Assembly: GCF_021018805.1 (NCBI RefSeq)
Contig: NW_026960609.1
Coordinates: 2,418,001-2,482,000 of the forward strand
Origin: Prinia subflava
Lineage: Eukaryota; Chordata; Aves; Passeriformes; Cisticolidae
Reading direction: 5' to 3'
Length of the DNA: 64,000 bases
This document shows positions 42,571 to 50,474 of the stretch, in pieces. Position 1 is the first letter of the stretch, and each line of letters starts with the position of its first letter. The position numbers and the translations under genes are program-made. The notes beneath the pieces were generated by a model, which did not search any database, was not told the DNA's origin, and saw nothing but the letters and a program-made list of their open reading frames with translations.

Positions 42571-43560
42571 GTTCTGTTATGTTTTCAGGATGCTAATATA
42601 TTGTGGTAATTGTTATTATTCTCAAAAGCCATTACACTAATGTTTGGAAACTTTAATATCAAAAATACAAGTCCCAAATCTAAAGCATGTTGCAAAGAAA
42701 TCTGCTTGCAGAGTCGTCAATACCACAGTCAAAAACCTATCAGTGATTTCTTGCCTGTTTAAAACCTTTATCTCCTTATAATTCTTGACATTTTCGTCTT
42801 TAGTTAAAGTGTATCATTTTAGGTCAGGGTAGTGATATATTAATGTATTTTTCAAAAGGTATTGGGGTTTGATTCTGTGACTCCTGCTAATAGAGCAGTT
42901 GGCAGGTATATATCAATCTGTGGTAAAAGCTAATTGTCAAAGTTTTAAGATTTTTAAATTGCTTTTAGAGCTGGTGTGCTGTAAATCTGCTGTCAAATCT
43001 ACACTGGAAAAAAAGATATTCTCATATTATGAGAACTTTCACAGATTACCAATTCTACTTTAAAACCATTCTGAGACATGACAGATTCAAATTCTGTAAA
43101 CTCTGGGTTATAACTCTCAAGTTCTGTTGTAAGATAGATTTTTACAGTACTGTAATAAACCATGTTCTTTAGTGTTTTTGTCACATCTCAAATTACAGAT
43201 CAAGGGTCCTTTTGAAGGCCCTCAACAGCTAATGTTCACTGTTCCTTATGACAGATGATTCTGAAGTAGCAACATCAGCTGTAGTGTCATAAATGCTAAG
43301 GGGATGCTTGAGTAGCAATAATTGCATACAGTGAATTACAGTTCATAATTAAACAGAATATAGAGGAGAATAATGAATTCCTTCTTTTTGGTTACTCTTT
43401 TACCGTGTAATTATTCTTCCAAGAAATGGATTAGGGGGCAGCAGAGCCATGTGGAGATCCAAGTCACAACTGTATTCCACATTTTGTTGGGAATTGTGTT
43501 TTCTGCGGATGCTGTTGCCCAAATACAAGTCATGTTTTCTCAACACTGAATAAGCAAAAT
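42571..43560. other. No gene or recognised repeat
   Basis: About 1 kb of AT-rich sequence with short reading frames only. No motif recognised. Confidence 0.5.
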
Positions 43561-44007
43561 GAATAGTCTTTGAGTAATCAAATGTATAATCAGAGAAATT
43601 CTCATCATTGCTGAGCAGAGCTTGCACAATGTCAAGGCCTTTTCTGACTCATCACTCTGCTAGAGAGGAGTCTAGGAGGGCACAAGAGGTTGGGAAGGGA
43701 CACAGCTGGGAGAGCTGACCCTGACTGACCAAAGGGCTATCCCACACCATGTGGCATCATGCTCGGCGTATGCAGCTTGGGGACATTTGGGCTGGTGGTG
43801 TATGTCCTCCCAAGTCCCTATTACATGGGATGGGGCCTGCTCTCCCAGGGATGGCTGAACATCTGCCTGCCCATGGGAAGCAGTGAATGAATTCCATGTT
43901 TTGCTTTGCTCATGTGCCTGAATTTTGCTTTCCCTACTAAACTGTCTTCATCTCAACCCATGAGTTTTCTCACTTTTCCAGTTCTCTCCCTGATCCTGCT
44001 GGTGGGG
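43561..44007. mobile_element. Older LTR relic, left part, host of ERV4
   Basis: The text (ACACAGCTGGGAGAGCTGACC, CCAAAGGGCTATCCCACACC, AAACTGTCTTCATCTCAACC) recalls a very common passerine ERVL-type LTR. Its continuation is found right of ERV4 at 52134-52190 (GAGTTGGTGAGTGGCTCTG, CTCAGTTGACCCCAGGATTAAAACAA). ERV4 thus inserted within it, at GTGGGG. The left limit is approximate. The family name is from memory. Confidence 0.55.
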
Positions 44008-44407
44008 TGTGGCCGAGTTTCTCAGGTATCGTGGGCATGATATGCTCACAGATACCATTTGAGCTATTCCAGACTAGGCCAAACTAGGCCTCAGGCCTGG
44101 GCCTAGTAGGCCGCAGAACGTTCAGCATACGTAGTAGCAGATAAACTTATCTCCTGCTAGGTATGTGTTAAGGTATGGCCACTCGCAGCATGGAGGTAAT
44201 GGCACTAGATCTCCGTAGCCACCTTAATCCTAGATTGCTTACATACTTCTGTATGTTCACCGCCTATCACAGTGCACCTGCTACTGTAAACTATTCACTC
44301 TGTACTTAACCGGCCATCTCGCGGAATAAAGCGGAGTTCGTGCTGGAAACCATACTGGTTTGGTCTCACGTTACTCTAGTCCCCAGTCTTTCCAGGGTTC
44401 GACAACA
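44008..44407 (+). mobile_element. ERV4 5' LTR (400 bp)
   Basis: It starts TGTGGCCGAG and ends GACAACA. The poly(A) signal GGAATAAAGC lies at about 44323. No clear TATA box is visible; TGTACTTAACC (about 44301) is the nearest candidate. U3 contains an 8-bp inverted repeat ACTAGGCC/GGCCTAGT (44083-44090 and 44100-44107). Differences from the 3' LTR are at 44262 (G, A in the other), 44297 (A, G) and 44339 (C, T). Confidence 0.97.
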
Positions 44408-44408
44408 G

Positions 44409-44426
44409 TGGCGCCCGAAACTTAGA
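44409..44426 (+). promoter_or_regulatory. ERV4 primer-binding site
   Basis: TGGCGCCCGAA, beginning one base after the LTR end, is identical in its first 11 positions to the site used with tRNA-Lys(UUU) in lentiviruses. The next bases, ACTTAGAG, do not fit that tRNA. The tRNA used is therefore uncertain. Confidence 0.75.
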
Positions 44427-44457
44427 GACAGAGCCCTGGATTTTATTGAAATATAAG

Positions 44458-44539
44458 GCTTCGATGCTGTGTGTTATTTAGCTTCAATGCTGTGGATTAT
44501 TTGGCTTCAATGCTGTGTATGATTTAGCTTAAATGCTGG
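44458..44539 (+). repeat. 23-bp tandem repeat in ERV4 leader, 3.5 units
   Basis: Units start at 44458, 44481, 44504 and 44527 with GCTTCAATGCTGTG as core; the first three are 23 bases, the last is partial. They lie between the primer-binding site and the splice donor, where packaging and dimer signals of retroviruses usually sit. Function is not known. Confidence 0.85.
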
Positions 44540-44670
44540 AAGTCCTCGCTTGATTTCGGACGTGTGTGTGCGCTCGCGAACTACAGTCCGGAATTCCGAG
44601 GCAGGCTGGGGAGCGTCGGCTGATTGGTTTGATTAGAAGGCGACAGTGCCACCTGCTGTCAGTGGAAAGA

Positions 44671-44678
44671 AGGTAAGA
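44671..44678 (+). promoter_or_regulatory. ERV4 major splice donor candidate
   Basis: AAG|GTAAGA is a near-perfect donor consensus 13 bases upstream of the gag ATG. It would join the leader to an acceptor before env; an AG at 50436-50437 (TTAGGGTTTTAG) is a candidate acceptor, with a weak pyrimidine tract. Confidence 0.65.
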
Positions 44679-44690
44679 GCAGCGGCGTGG

Positions 44691-46919
44691 ATGGATTCAC
44701 TCACGGAACGCGATTATATAGCTGCCACGCAGCTGTTAGCATCCATTGTCTCGAAACGGGGCGAAAAGATCAGAGATTCTGATATAAATCAGCTGGCCCA
44801 ATGGGCTAAAAAGAAAGGAAAGTTACAACAGCCCTCGCTTTTGTTCAGCGAGACAGAATGGAAGGAGATCGGAGATTTACTGTGGGACTCGGTAGTTTCA
44901 CAGGGAAAAGACGCAAAACTCTGTTCAGAGTTAGGCGTCACGTGGAAGAAAATTATAAATACGCTACAAACCTTTGCCGCGGAGCGCAGAGCTGCCCAAG
45001 CCGCGATTTCCGCATTGGAGAGAACGGCCCCTTGCTCTCCTGAACCGGAGACCGTTCCTTCCCAAGCGGAAGAGCGGAAAAAAGTATCCAGGGTTGCGAG
45101 ATTTTTCGGAATTAATTCCACGCATCCGGTGAAAGGGAATGCGGCCCCCCTCTGTTCCTCCCTCCGTGATGTGGTAGACGTAGCCAACCATGCGGTTGAG
45201 AGACCGAGCGAGAGGCCAGAAGTGTCCTTGCCGCGGTTCGGCGAGAATGGCGTGGGGGAGGAGACGAGCCAGCCGCCAGACCCGAGGGGCGTGGCGAAAG
45301 AGAAGGCAGGCGGGACCGGCAGCGGCGCAGGGCGGGCACAAGTGACGCAGCAAGGAGGCAGGCTCAGAGGCGGTGCCACCGGCGGAGCGGAGCCAAACCC
45401 CTCCCCACCGGAACGGGAGCTGACGTCAGCTGCCCACATGACAAAAACAAAAACTAGGAACATGGCGGCGCCCATGACCGGATCGGACAACGCGAATTCG
45501 ATTCAACCTGAGATCCCTGCGCCCCCACAGCCTGCATCAGTGGGACCCGCCACCCATCCACGAGCATCTCACTGTCCTCTGCCAGAATCTGACTCGGACG
45601 AGGAAGTTTTGGAATCGGATAACAGCTGTGCAACGCAAGCGCCGGAAAAGCCGCAGAGGTCAACGGAGCTGCAGCAAATTATAGCAGAGCTTGCTAAGCT
45701 CTCTAACCGGCAAAGTCAGCTGGAACAAAGGACATTTGAATTATCCAAAACATTCCCGCAGAAACCATGTACCGTGCAACCTCTGTCATCAATACAGAGC
45801 CAGCAGGCGTTGCCATCCAATGCCCAGCAGATGGCGCTGCCTGCCAACCAAACTGATCTGCTGCTGAACCGCTGGGCCGAAGTGAAAAAACATGCCATCC
45901 TCGATAAAGACTTTGACGCAGCCAATGTTCTAGCTTGCCCTGTGGTGATTGAGCAGAACGTTGCCAGATGGCAACCGCATGAATGGAAAGTACTGCAATC
46001 TGCAAAGAAGACAGTTAGTCAGTATGGAATTCGTGCGGAAGCTTCCAAAAGTATTATACAATACATCTTCACTGCTGACCTCTTGTGCCCTGCTGACAGT
46101 TCTAACATTGCAGCACTTCTGCTCACGCCATCTCAATTTCTCATTTTTGAAAGGGAGTGGAGACGCCTGGCAACCGAGGAAGCCAACAGGCATCAAATAG
46201 TGGGAGATCCATTTTATGGGATTCAGCCGGACATGCTGACGGGCCAAGGAGCCTATGCCACGACGAATGTACAGCTGACTTTTCCCATCGAAATCCATCA
46301 ACTCTCCCAGTCACTAGCCTACAGAGCTTTGCTGTTGGTGCCAGACAAAAAGAAGCCTCCATCCTATGCCAACGTCAAACAGGGAGCCACCGAATCGTTT
46401 GCTCAATTTATTGATCGTCTTTCTACGGCATTGAGAGATGCCCCAGATCTGCCTGACGAGGTGCGAGACCACCTGTTTCGTTCTCTGGCATTTGAGAACG
46501 CCAACGCGCGCATGAAAACCATCCTGGCCTCCCTCCCTCAAGGCTGTGGCGTGGACGAAATGTTGGTGAGAGCAGCAAGAGCAGAACAGTCCAACCAAAC
46601 AGCAGCTTTCACAGCGGCAATGCAAAACGCAATGCAGCAACAGGGACATGTTATCGCAGCTGCATTGACGGGAAAGCCCTTCAACCGTTTTACTAATAAC
46701 AAAAAATCAGCGGCAAAGTCCCAGTGCAACCGCTGTGGTGAAATGGGTCATTTCAGGCGGACCTGCCAAAAGCCTGTTTGGTGTCACCACTGCAATGTGG
46801 ACACTCATGCCACAGAGGTCTGCAGGAAACAGGGAAACTTCACGGCCAGCGCGCCGAGGCAGCGCGCCAAGACACAAATCAATGCCTCAGCCCACCAGAC
46901 CCCAAAAACGACTCATTAA
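44691..46919 (+). CDS. gag: ERV4 Gag polyprotein (742 aa)
   Basis: The first ATG in the open frame is at 44691 (the frame is open upstream but only from a GTG). Residues 1-100 form a helical, basic matrix-like region starting MDSLTERDY; there is no Gly2, so no myristoylation. Residues 100-340 are proline-, Ser/Glu- and Ala-rich. Capsid follows from about residue 395 (LLNRWAEVKKHAI, WQPHEWKVLQSAKK), with the major homology region VKQGATESFAQFIDRL at about 562-577. Nucleocapsid has two intact CX2CX4HX4C knuckles at residues 679-692 and 698-711. The stop TAA is at 46917. A slippery heptamer lies just before the stop. The protein would form the particle core; no late-domain PPxY or PTAP is evident. 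Confidence 0.95.
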   Translation: MDSLTERDYIAATQLLASIVSKRGEKIRDSDINQLAQWAKKKGKLQQPSLLFSETEWKEIGDLLWDSVVSQGKDAKLCSELGVTWKKIINTLQTFAAERRAAQAAISALERTAPCSPEPETVPSQAEERKKVSRVARFFGINSTHPVKGNAAPLCSSLRDVVDVANHAVERPSERPEVSLPRFGENGVGEETSQPPDPRGVAKEKAGGTGSGAGRAQVTQQGGRLRGGATGGAEPNPSPPERELTSAAHMTKTKTRNMAAPMTGSDNANSIQPEIPAPPQPASVGPATHPRASHCPLPESDSDEEVLESDNSCATQAPEKPQRSTELQQIIAELAKLSNRQSQLEQRTFELSKTFPQKPCTVQPLSSIQSQQALPSNAQQMALPANQTDLLLNRWAEVKKHAILDKDFDAANVLACPVVIEQNVARWQPHEWKVLQSAKKTVSQYGIRAEASKSIIQYIFTADLLCPADSSNIAALLLTPSQFLIFEREWRRLATEEANRHQIVGDPFYGIQPDMLTGQGAYATTNVQLTFPIEIHQLSQSLAYRALLLVPDKKKPPSYANVKQGATESFAQFIDRLSTALRDAPDLPDEVRDHLFRSLAFENANARMKTILASLPQGCGVDEMLVRAARAEQSNQTAAFTAAMQNAMQQQGHVIAAALTGKPFNRFTNNKKSAAKSQCNRCGEMGHFRRTCQKPVWCHHCNVDTHATEVCRKQGNFTASAPRQRAKTQINASAHQTPKTTH
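46901..46907 (+). promoter_or_regulatory. ERV4 gag-pro -1 frameshift heptamer C_CCA_AAA
   Basis: The gag frame reads ACC CCA AAA ACG ACT CAT TAA. C_CCA_AAA has the X_XXY_YYZ form; slipping back one base gives CCC AAA AAC GAC, which opens the pro frame (PKNDSLNRT). A downstream stem CTGCTGC (46932-46938) with GCAGCAG (46967-46973) exists but starts 24 bases away, farther than usual. Confidence 0.65.
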
Positions 46920-47668
46920 ACCGGACCAGACCTGCTGCGTGGAGAAGTGTTGGTGTGGACATAACAGCAGCAGCAGAAGTCACCTTGCAAGATAAGGAAG
47001 TCACTCTAATCCCAACTGATGTCTCTGAACCCATCTATAATACAGTTTCCTCAGCTGGAGGTTTGATATTAGGAGGAGCCTCCACGAGCAAACAGGGTAT
47101 TATGGTGGTGCCAGGAGTCATCAATGCAAACTACACTGGACAGTTAAAAGTAATGGTTTATGCCCTGCAGCCTCCTGTGACAATCCCAAAGGGGAGCAAG
47201 ATTGCTCAGATCATCCCCTTTGAGAACATCCTGCCACGTCGTCAGTCCCACAAGCAGCCTGCGGAAGCCGAAGGCGGAGCTGGGAGCTTTGGATCTATGG
47301 GACACAGTGTTTTCCTTACAGTGGATTTACACGAGCGGCCACGGATTGCAGTGAAACTGCAACGAGGCGATGAAATTATTGGCATGGAACCACTTCCAGA
47401 CACCGGCGCAGACATATCTTTAATTAACAAATTACATTGGCCTTCTCATTGGCCCTTGACATCCCCCTATACCCGCGTTGTGGGCGTAGGAGGCCTGACT
47501 GTTCCCTCAATAAGTGCAGATCCTATTCGGATCATCTTTGAAGATGGACAAGTGGTTGTGGCTCATCTATATGTTGTGCCAATGCATGAAGAGATTCTAG
47601 GGCTCCTAGGAAGAGATGTGCTTTCCCAAATAGGGATGGTTTTGACTACTGACCGGCATTTTCCTTAG
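46907..47668 (+). CDS. pro: ERV4 Pro: dUTPase-like domain and aspartic protease
   Basis: The frame is open from about 46778 and would be entered by -1 slippage from gag at 46901-46907. The first half is dUTPase-derived (SAGGLILGG, VVPGVINANYTGQ, IPKGSKIAQIIPF). In the third dUTPase motif the catalytic Asp of G-V-I-D is Asn (GVINANY), and the second motif is absent, so it is probably not an active dUTPase. The protease has PDTGADISLIN with the active-site D-T-G at 47399-47407, GVGGLTV and ILGLLGRDVL near its end. The stop TAG is at 47666-47668. The protease would cut Gag and Pol during maturation. The frame is undamaged. Confidence 0.92.
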   Translation, partial: NDSLNRTRPAAWRSVGVDITAAAEVTLQDKEVTLIPTDVSEPIYNTVSSAGGLILGGASTSKQGIMVVPGVINANYTGQLKVMVYALQPPVTIPKGSKIAQIIPFENILPRRQSHKQPAEAEGGAGSFGSMGHSVFLTVDLHERPRIAVKLQRGDEIIGMEPLPDTGADISLINKLHWPSHWPLTSPYTRVVGVGGLTVPSISADPIRIIFEDGQVVVAHLYVVPMHEEILGLLGRDVLSQIGMVLTTDRHFP

Positions 47669-50361
47669 TGGCCACTGCAGAGCAGCCACCCATTTTAAAA
47701 ATCACCTGGTTAACTGATACCCCTGTGTGGGTTGAGCAGTGGCCAATGACAGAGAAGAGGCTGCGAATTACCAAGCAATTGGTGCAGGAACAATTAGAAG
47801 CAGGTCACATTCGACCCTCAGTGAGCCCATGGAACACACCGATTTTTGTCATCCCTAAAAAATCAGGGAAATGGAGACTGCTACATGACCTTCGTAAGGT
47901 TAATGAGCAGATGCAAGCGATGGGTGCTCTGCAACCAGGCTTGCCAGCACCGACCATGATTCCTCAAGGGTGGGACATTGTGATCATCGATTTGAAGGAC
48001 TGTTTTTTCACGATCCCACTCCATCCTGAAGATACTCAGCGCTTTACCTTCACTGTGCCATCTATTAACAGAGCAGCGCCAGCACAACGGTATGAATGGG
48101 TAACTCTTCCTCAGGGAAGTCGTACCTCGCCTACCATGTGCCAGATATTCGTCAATTGGGCTTTGCAGCCGATTCGTCAGCGTTTTTCCAATGCAATGAT
48201 TTATCACTACGTCGATGACATCCTTGTTGCTACTAAGGAGCCTCTGCCCACAGAGGACTTGGACTGGCTGATCACGCAATTAAAACATCGTGGTCTGACT
48301 GTGGCCCCGGAAAAAATACAACGATCAGCCCCGTGGAAGTACTTAGGATGGCTGATCACGAATGCACAAGTCCGGCCACAGAAAATTACTTTACATACCA
48401 ACATTTCAACGTTATATGATGCTCAGAGACTTTTTGGAGACCTGCAATGGGTTCGTCCCATTGTAGGAATCACCAATGAGGACTTGCAACCGTTTCTACC
48501 ATGGCTACACGGTAATGATGCCAGTAGCCTTCGACAATGTACCCCTGAACAGCAACGAGCCTTAGTCAAGGTGTCAGAGAAGCTGCAACGGGGTTGGAGC
48601 ATTCGCCGCATAGAACACCTGCCACTGTCACTGTTCCTCTCCAACGCAGATGCCTGTCCGTTTGCCATCATCTTTCAATGGCAAAAGAAAAAGGGGGAAC
48701 ACCAGTCTGGGTTAAAATCGACAGCTGGTGTGATTGAATGGGTGTTCTTGCCGGTGCAGCCGAAGAGTCGTGTTATGACAAGAACAGAAGCCCTTGCCAT
48801 GCTCATCAGGAAAGGGAGAGATAGGATTTTAGAGATTGATGGGGAAGAACCGGCAGATATCAGTGTTCCGATCAGAAATGAAGATCTGGACTGGAAGCTG
48901 AGACATTCTGTGGAGCTGCAAGAAGCATTGTTGGGTTTTACAGGTGTGGTTCACAACCGACAGCCAAAGGGTCCGATGTGGACTCTGATTGCACGCCATC
49001 AGTGGCTGGAGAAGCCTTTGTGTTCCATGACACCTGTGGAAGGCAGAACAGTTTATACGGATGCTGGCCGAAAGACACAAAGAGCTGTGTGTGTGTGGAA
49101 ACAGCAAGGAGAATGGAAGCAGCATTTAATCCACAGTGAAGCCGGAGACAGCTTGCAGACCATGGAACTGGGAGCAGTGTGTTGGGCTTTGCAAACCTGG
49201 AATAAGGAACCTCTTAATGTGGTGTCAGATTCTTTGTATGTGGTTGGAGTGGTACAAAGAATCGAAGATGCACTCATTAAGACCACTCAGAATCAGCGCC
49301 TCGGAGAACTATTTCTGCGACTGAGGAGTATACTCAGACAGCGTCAGCATGCCTTTTGCGTGATGCACATTCGTAGTCATCAGTGCAACAATGGTTTGGG
49401 AGAAGGCAATGCACGGGCAGATGCTGCAGTCAGTTGCGTTGCCCATGTCCCTCCTGAAAGCAAATTTGTCAGAGCTCGCAACAGCCACGAGAACTTCCAT
49501 CAGAATGCTAGAGCCTTGCGTCGTCAATTTCAAATATCTATGAACGATGCACAGGGGATTGTGCGTGCCTGCCCTCAATGCAGTCATCACGGGCCAGGTC
49601 TTGGCCTAGGCACGAATCCTCGAGGAATGAAAGCCCTGGAACTGTGGCAAATGGATGTAACACACATCCCAGAGTTTGGAAGGTTGAAATATGTTCATGT
49701 CACTATTGACACCTACTCCAAATTCATTTGGGCCACAGCACAAACTGGGGAAAGAGCTCTGCACGTTGAGAGACATTTGACTGTTTGCTTTTCAGTGATG
49801 GGAGTGCCTGCAGAAATCAAAACTGACAATGGTCCAGCTTATGTGGGACAACGAGTTGCTAGGTTTCTGCAAAAGTGGGGAGTCAAACATACTACCGGGA
49901 TTCCTCACTCTCCTACTGGCCAAGCCATTGTGGAACGGGCTCATCAGACGCTGAAAGAGTATCTCACAAAACAGAAGCAAGGCAATGACCTAGATGTGAC
50001 CAATCGTTTATCTAAAGTACTGTTCACTTTAAATTACTTATGCCTAGCAGAAGGGCTAGAAGAGCCTGCAGTTGTCATCCACCACCAGGCTGTGAAAGAA
50101 GGGAGACCACAAGCAATTCCAGGACTTTACGTATATCATAAGGACATGCGAACAGGTGAGTGGCAGGGACCCAGTCCAGTCTTGTTTAATGGTCGCGGTT
50201 ATATGTGTGTTTCTGCAGGAGAAGCAGGACCTGTCTGGGTGCCGAATCGCTTTACCCGTGCGTGTCCACAAGACAAGATACCAACCAGCGGTGACACTCA
50301 CAGAGACAGCGACGACTTACCTGAAGCACCTCAAGAAGACGCGGAGAGTGCTGAAAATTGA
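47653..50361 (+). CDS. pol: ERV4 Pol: reverse transcriptase, RNase H, integrase
   Basis: About 902 codons, counted from the start of the open frame at 47653, without stop until TGA 50359. RT has [39 protein letters not shown] and the catalytic YVDD (48208-48219, residue 186 onward). RNase H has the first Asp in VYTDAGRK (residue 470), Glu in TMELGAV, Asp in VVSDSLYV and Asp in GNARADA. Integrase has the zinc-binding HENFHQ to CPQC, and D-D-35-E with Asp 668 (MDVTHIP), Asp 725 (KTDNGPAY) and Glu 761 (IVERAHQ); the C-terminal domain follows. It is translated as Gag-Pro-Pol by two frameshifts. A 113-base gap separates it from env. Length is typical for class II elements. I see no missing key residue. 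Confidence 0.96.
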   Translation, partial: PAFSLVATAEQPPILKITWLTDTPVWVEQWPMTEKRLRITKQLVQEQLEAGHIRPSVSPWNTPIFVIPKKSGKWRLLHDLRKVNEQMQAMGALQPGLPAPTMIPQGWDIVIIDLKDCFFTIPLHPEDTQRFTFTVPSINRAAPAQRYEWVTLPQGSRTSPTMCQIFVNWALQPIRQRFSNAMIYHYVDDILVATKEPLPTEDLDWLITQLKHRGLTVAPEKIQRSAPWKYLGWLITNAQVRPQKITLHTNISTLYDAQRLFGDLQWVRPIVGITNEDLQPFLPWLHGNDASSLRQCTPEQQRALVKVSEKLQRGWSIRRIEHLPLSLFLSNADACPFAIIFQWQKKKGEHQSGLKSTAGVIEWVFLPVQPKSRVMTRTEALAMLIRKGRDRILEIDGEEPADISVPIRNEDLDWKLRHSVELQEALLGFTGVVHNRQPKGPMWTLIARHQWLEKPLCSMTPVEGRTVYTDAGRKTQRAVCVWKQQGEWKQHLIHSEAGDSLQTMELGAVCWALQTWNKEPLNVVSDSLYVVGVVQRIEDALIKTTQNQRLGELFLRLRSILRQRQHAFCVMHIRSHQCNNGLGEGNARADAAVSCVAHVPPESKFVRARNSHENFHQNARALRRQFQISMNDAQGIVRACPQCSHHGPGLGLGTNPRGMKALELWQMDVTHIPEFGRLKYVHVTIDTYSKFIWATAQTGERALHVERHLTVCFSVMGVPAEIKTDNGPAYVGQRVARFLQKWGVKHTTGIPHSPTGQAIVERAHQTLKEYLTKQKQGNDLDVTNRLSKVLFTLNYLCLAEGLEEPAVVIHHQAVKEGRPQAIPGLYVYHKDMRTGEWQGPSPVLFNGRGYMCVSAGEAGPVWVPNRFTRACPQDKIPTSGDTHRDSDDLPEAPQEDAESAEN
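47657..47663 (+). promoter_or_regulatory. ERV4 pro-pol frameshift region G_CAT_TTT / T_TTT_CCT
   Basis: The pol frame is closed by TGA at 47650, and the pro frame by TAG at 47666, so slippage must occur in this short overlap (CCGGCATTTTCCTTAG, 47653-47668). The position corresponds to G_GAT_TTT in ERV2 and A_GAT_TTT in ERV3, but here reads G_CAT_TTT, which is not a canonical heptamer. T_TTT_CCT overlaps it as an alternative. Efficiency is uncertain. Confidence 0.55.
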
Positions 50362-50474
50362 CTGCTTTAATACTATATCATTGCACTGTTATTGTGTGAC
50401 ACTTAGAGGCACGATAAGTTATTGGTTAGGGTTTTAGGTTGATAGCCTGTGTGCTACACTGTGTGCTTGTCACA

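Noticed and set aside
44646..44690. Gag start upstream of the ATG, from a GTG at 44646
   Set aside because: The upstream part starts at GTG and contains the splice donor; the first ATG (44691) is the plausible start.
44789..45490. 233-codon minus-strand frame within ERV4 gag
   Set aside because: Antisense shadow of gag with no known domain; an ASP-like antisense protein cannot be supported from one copy.
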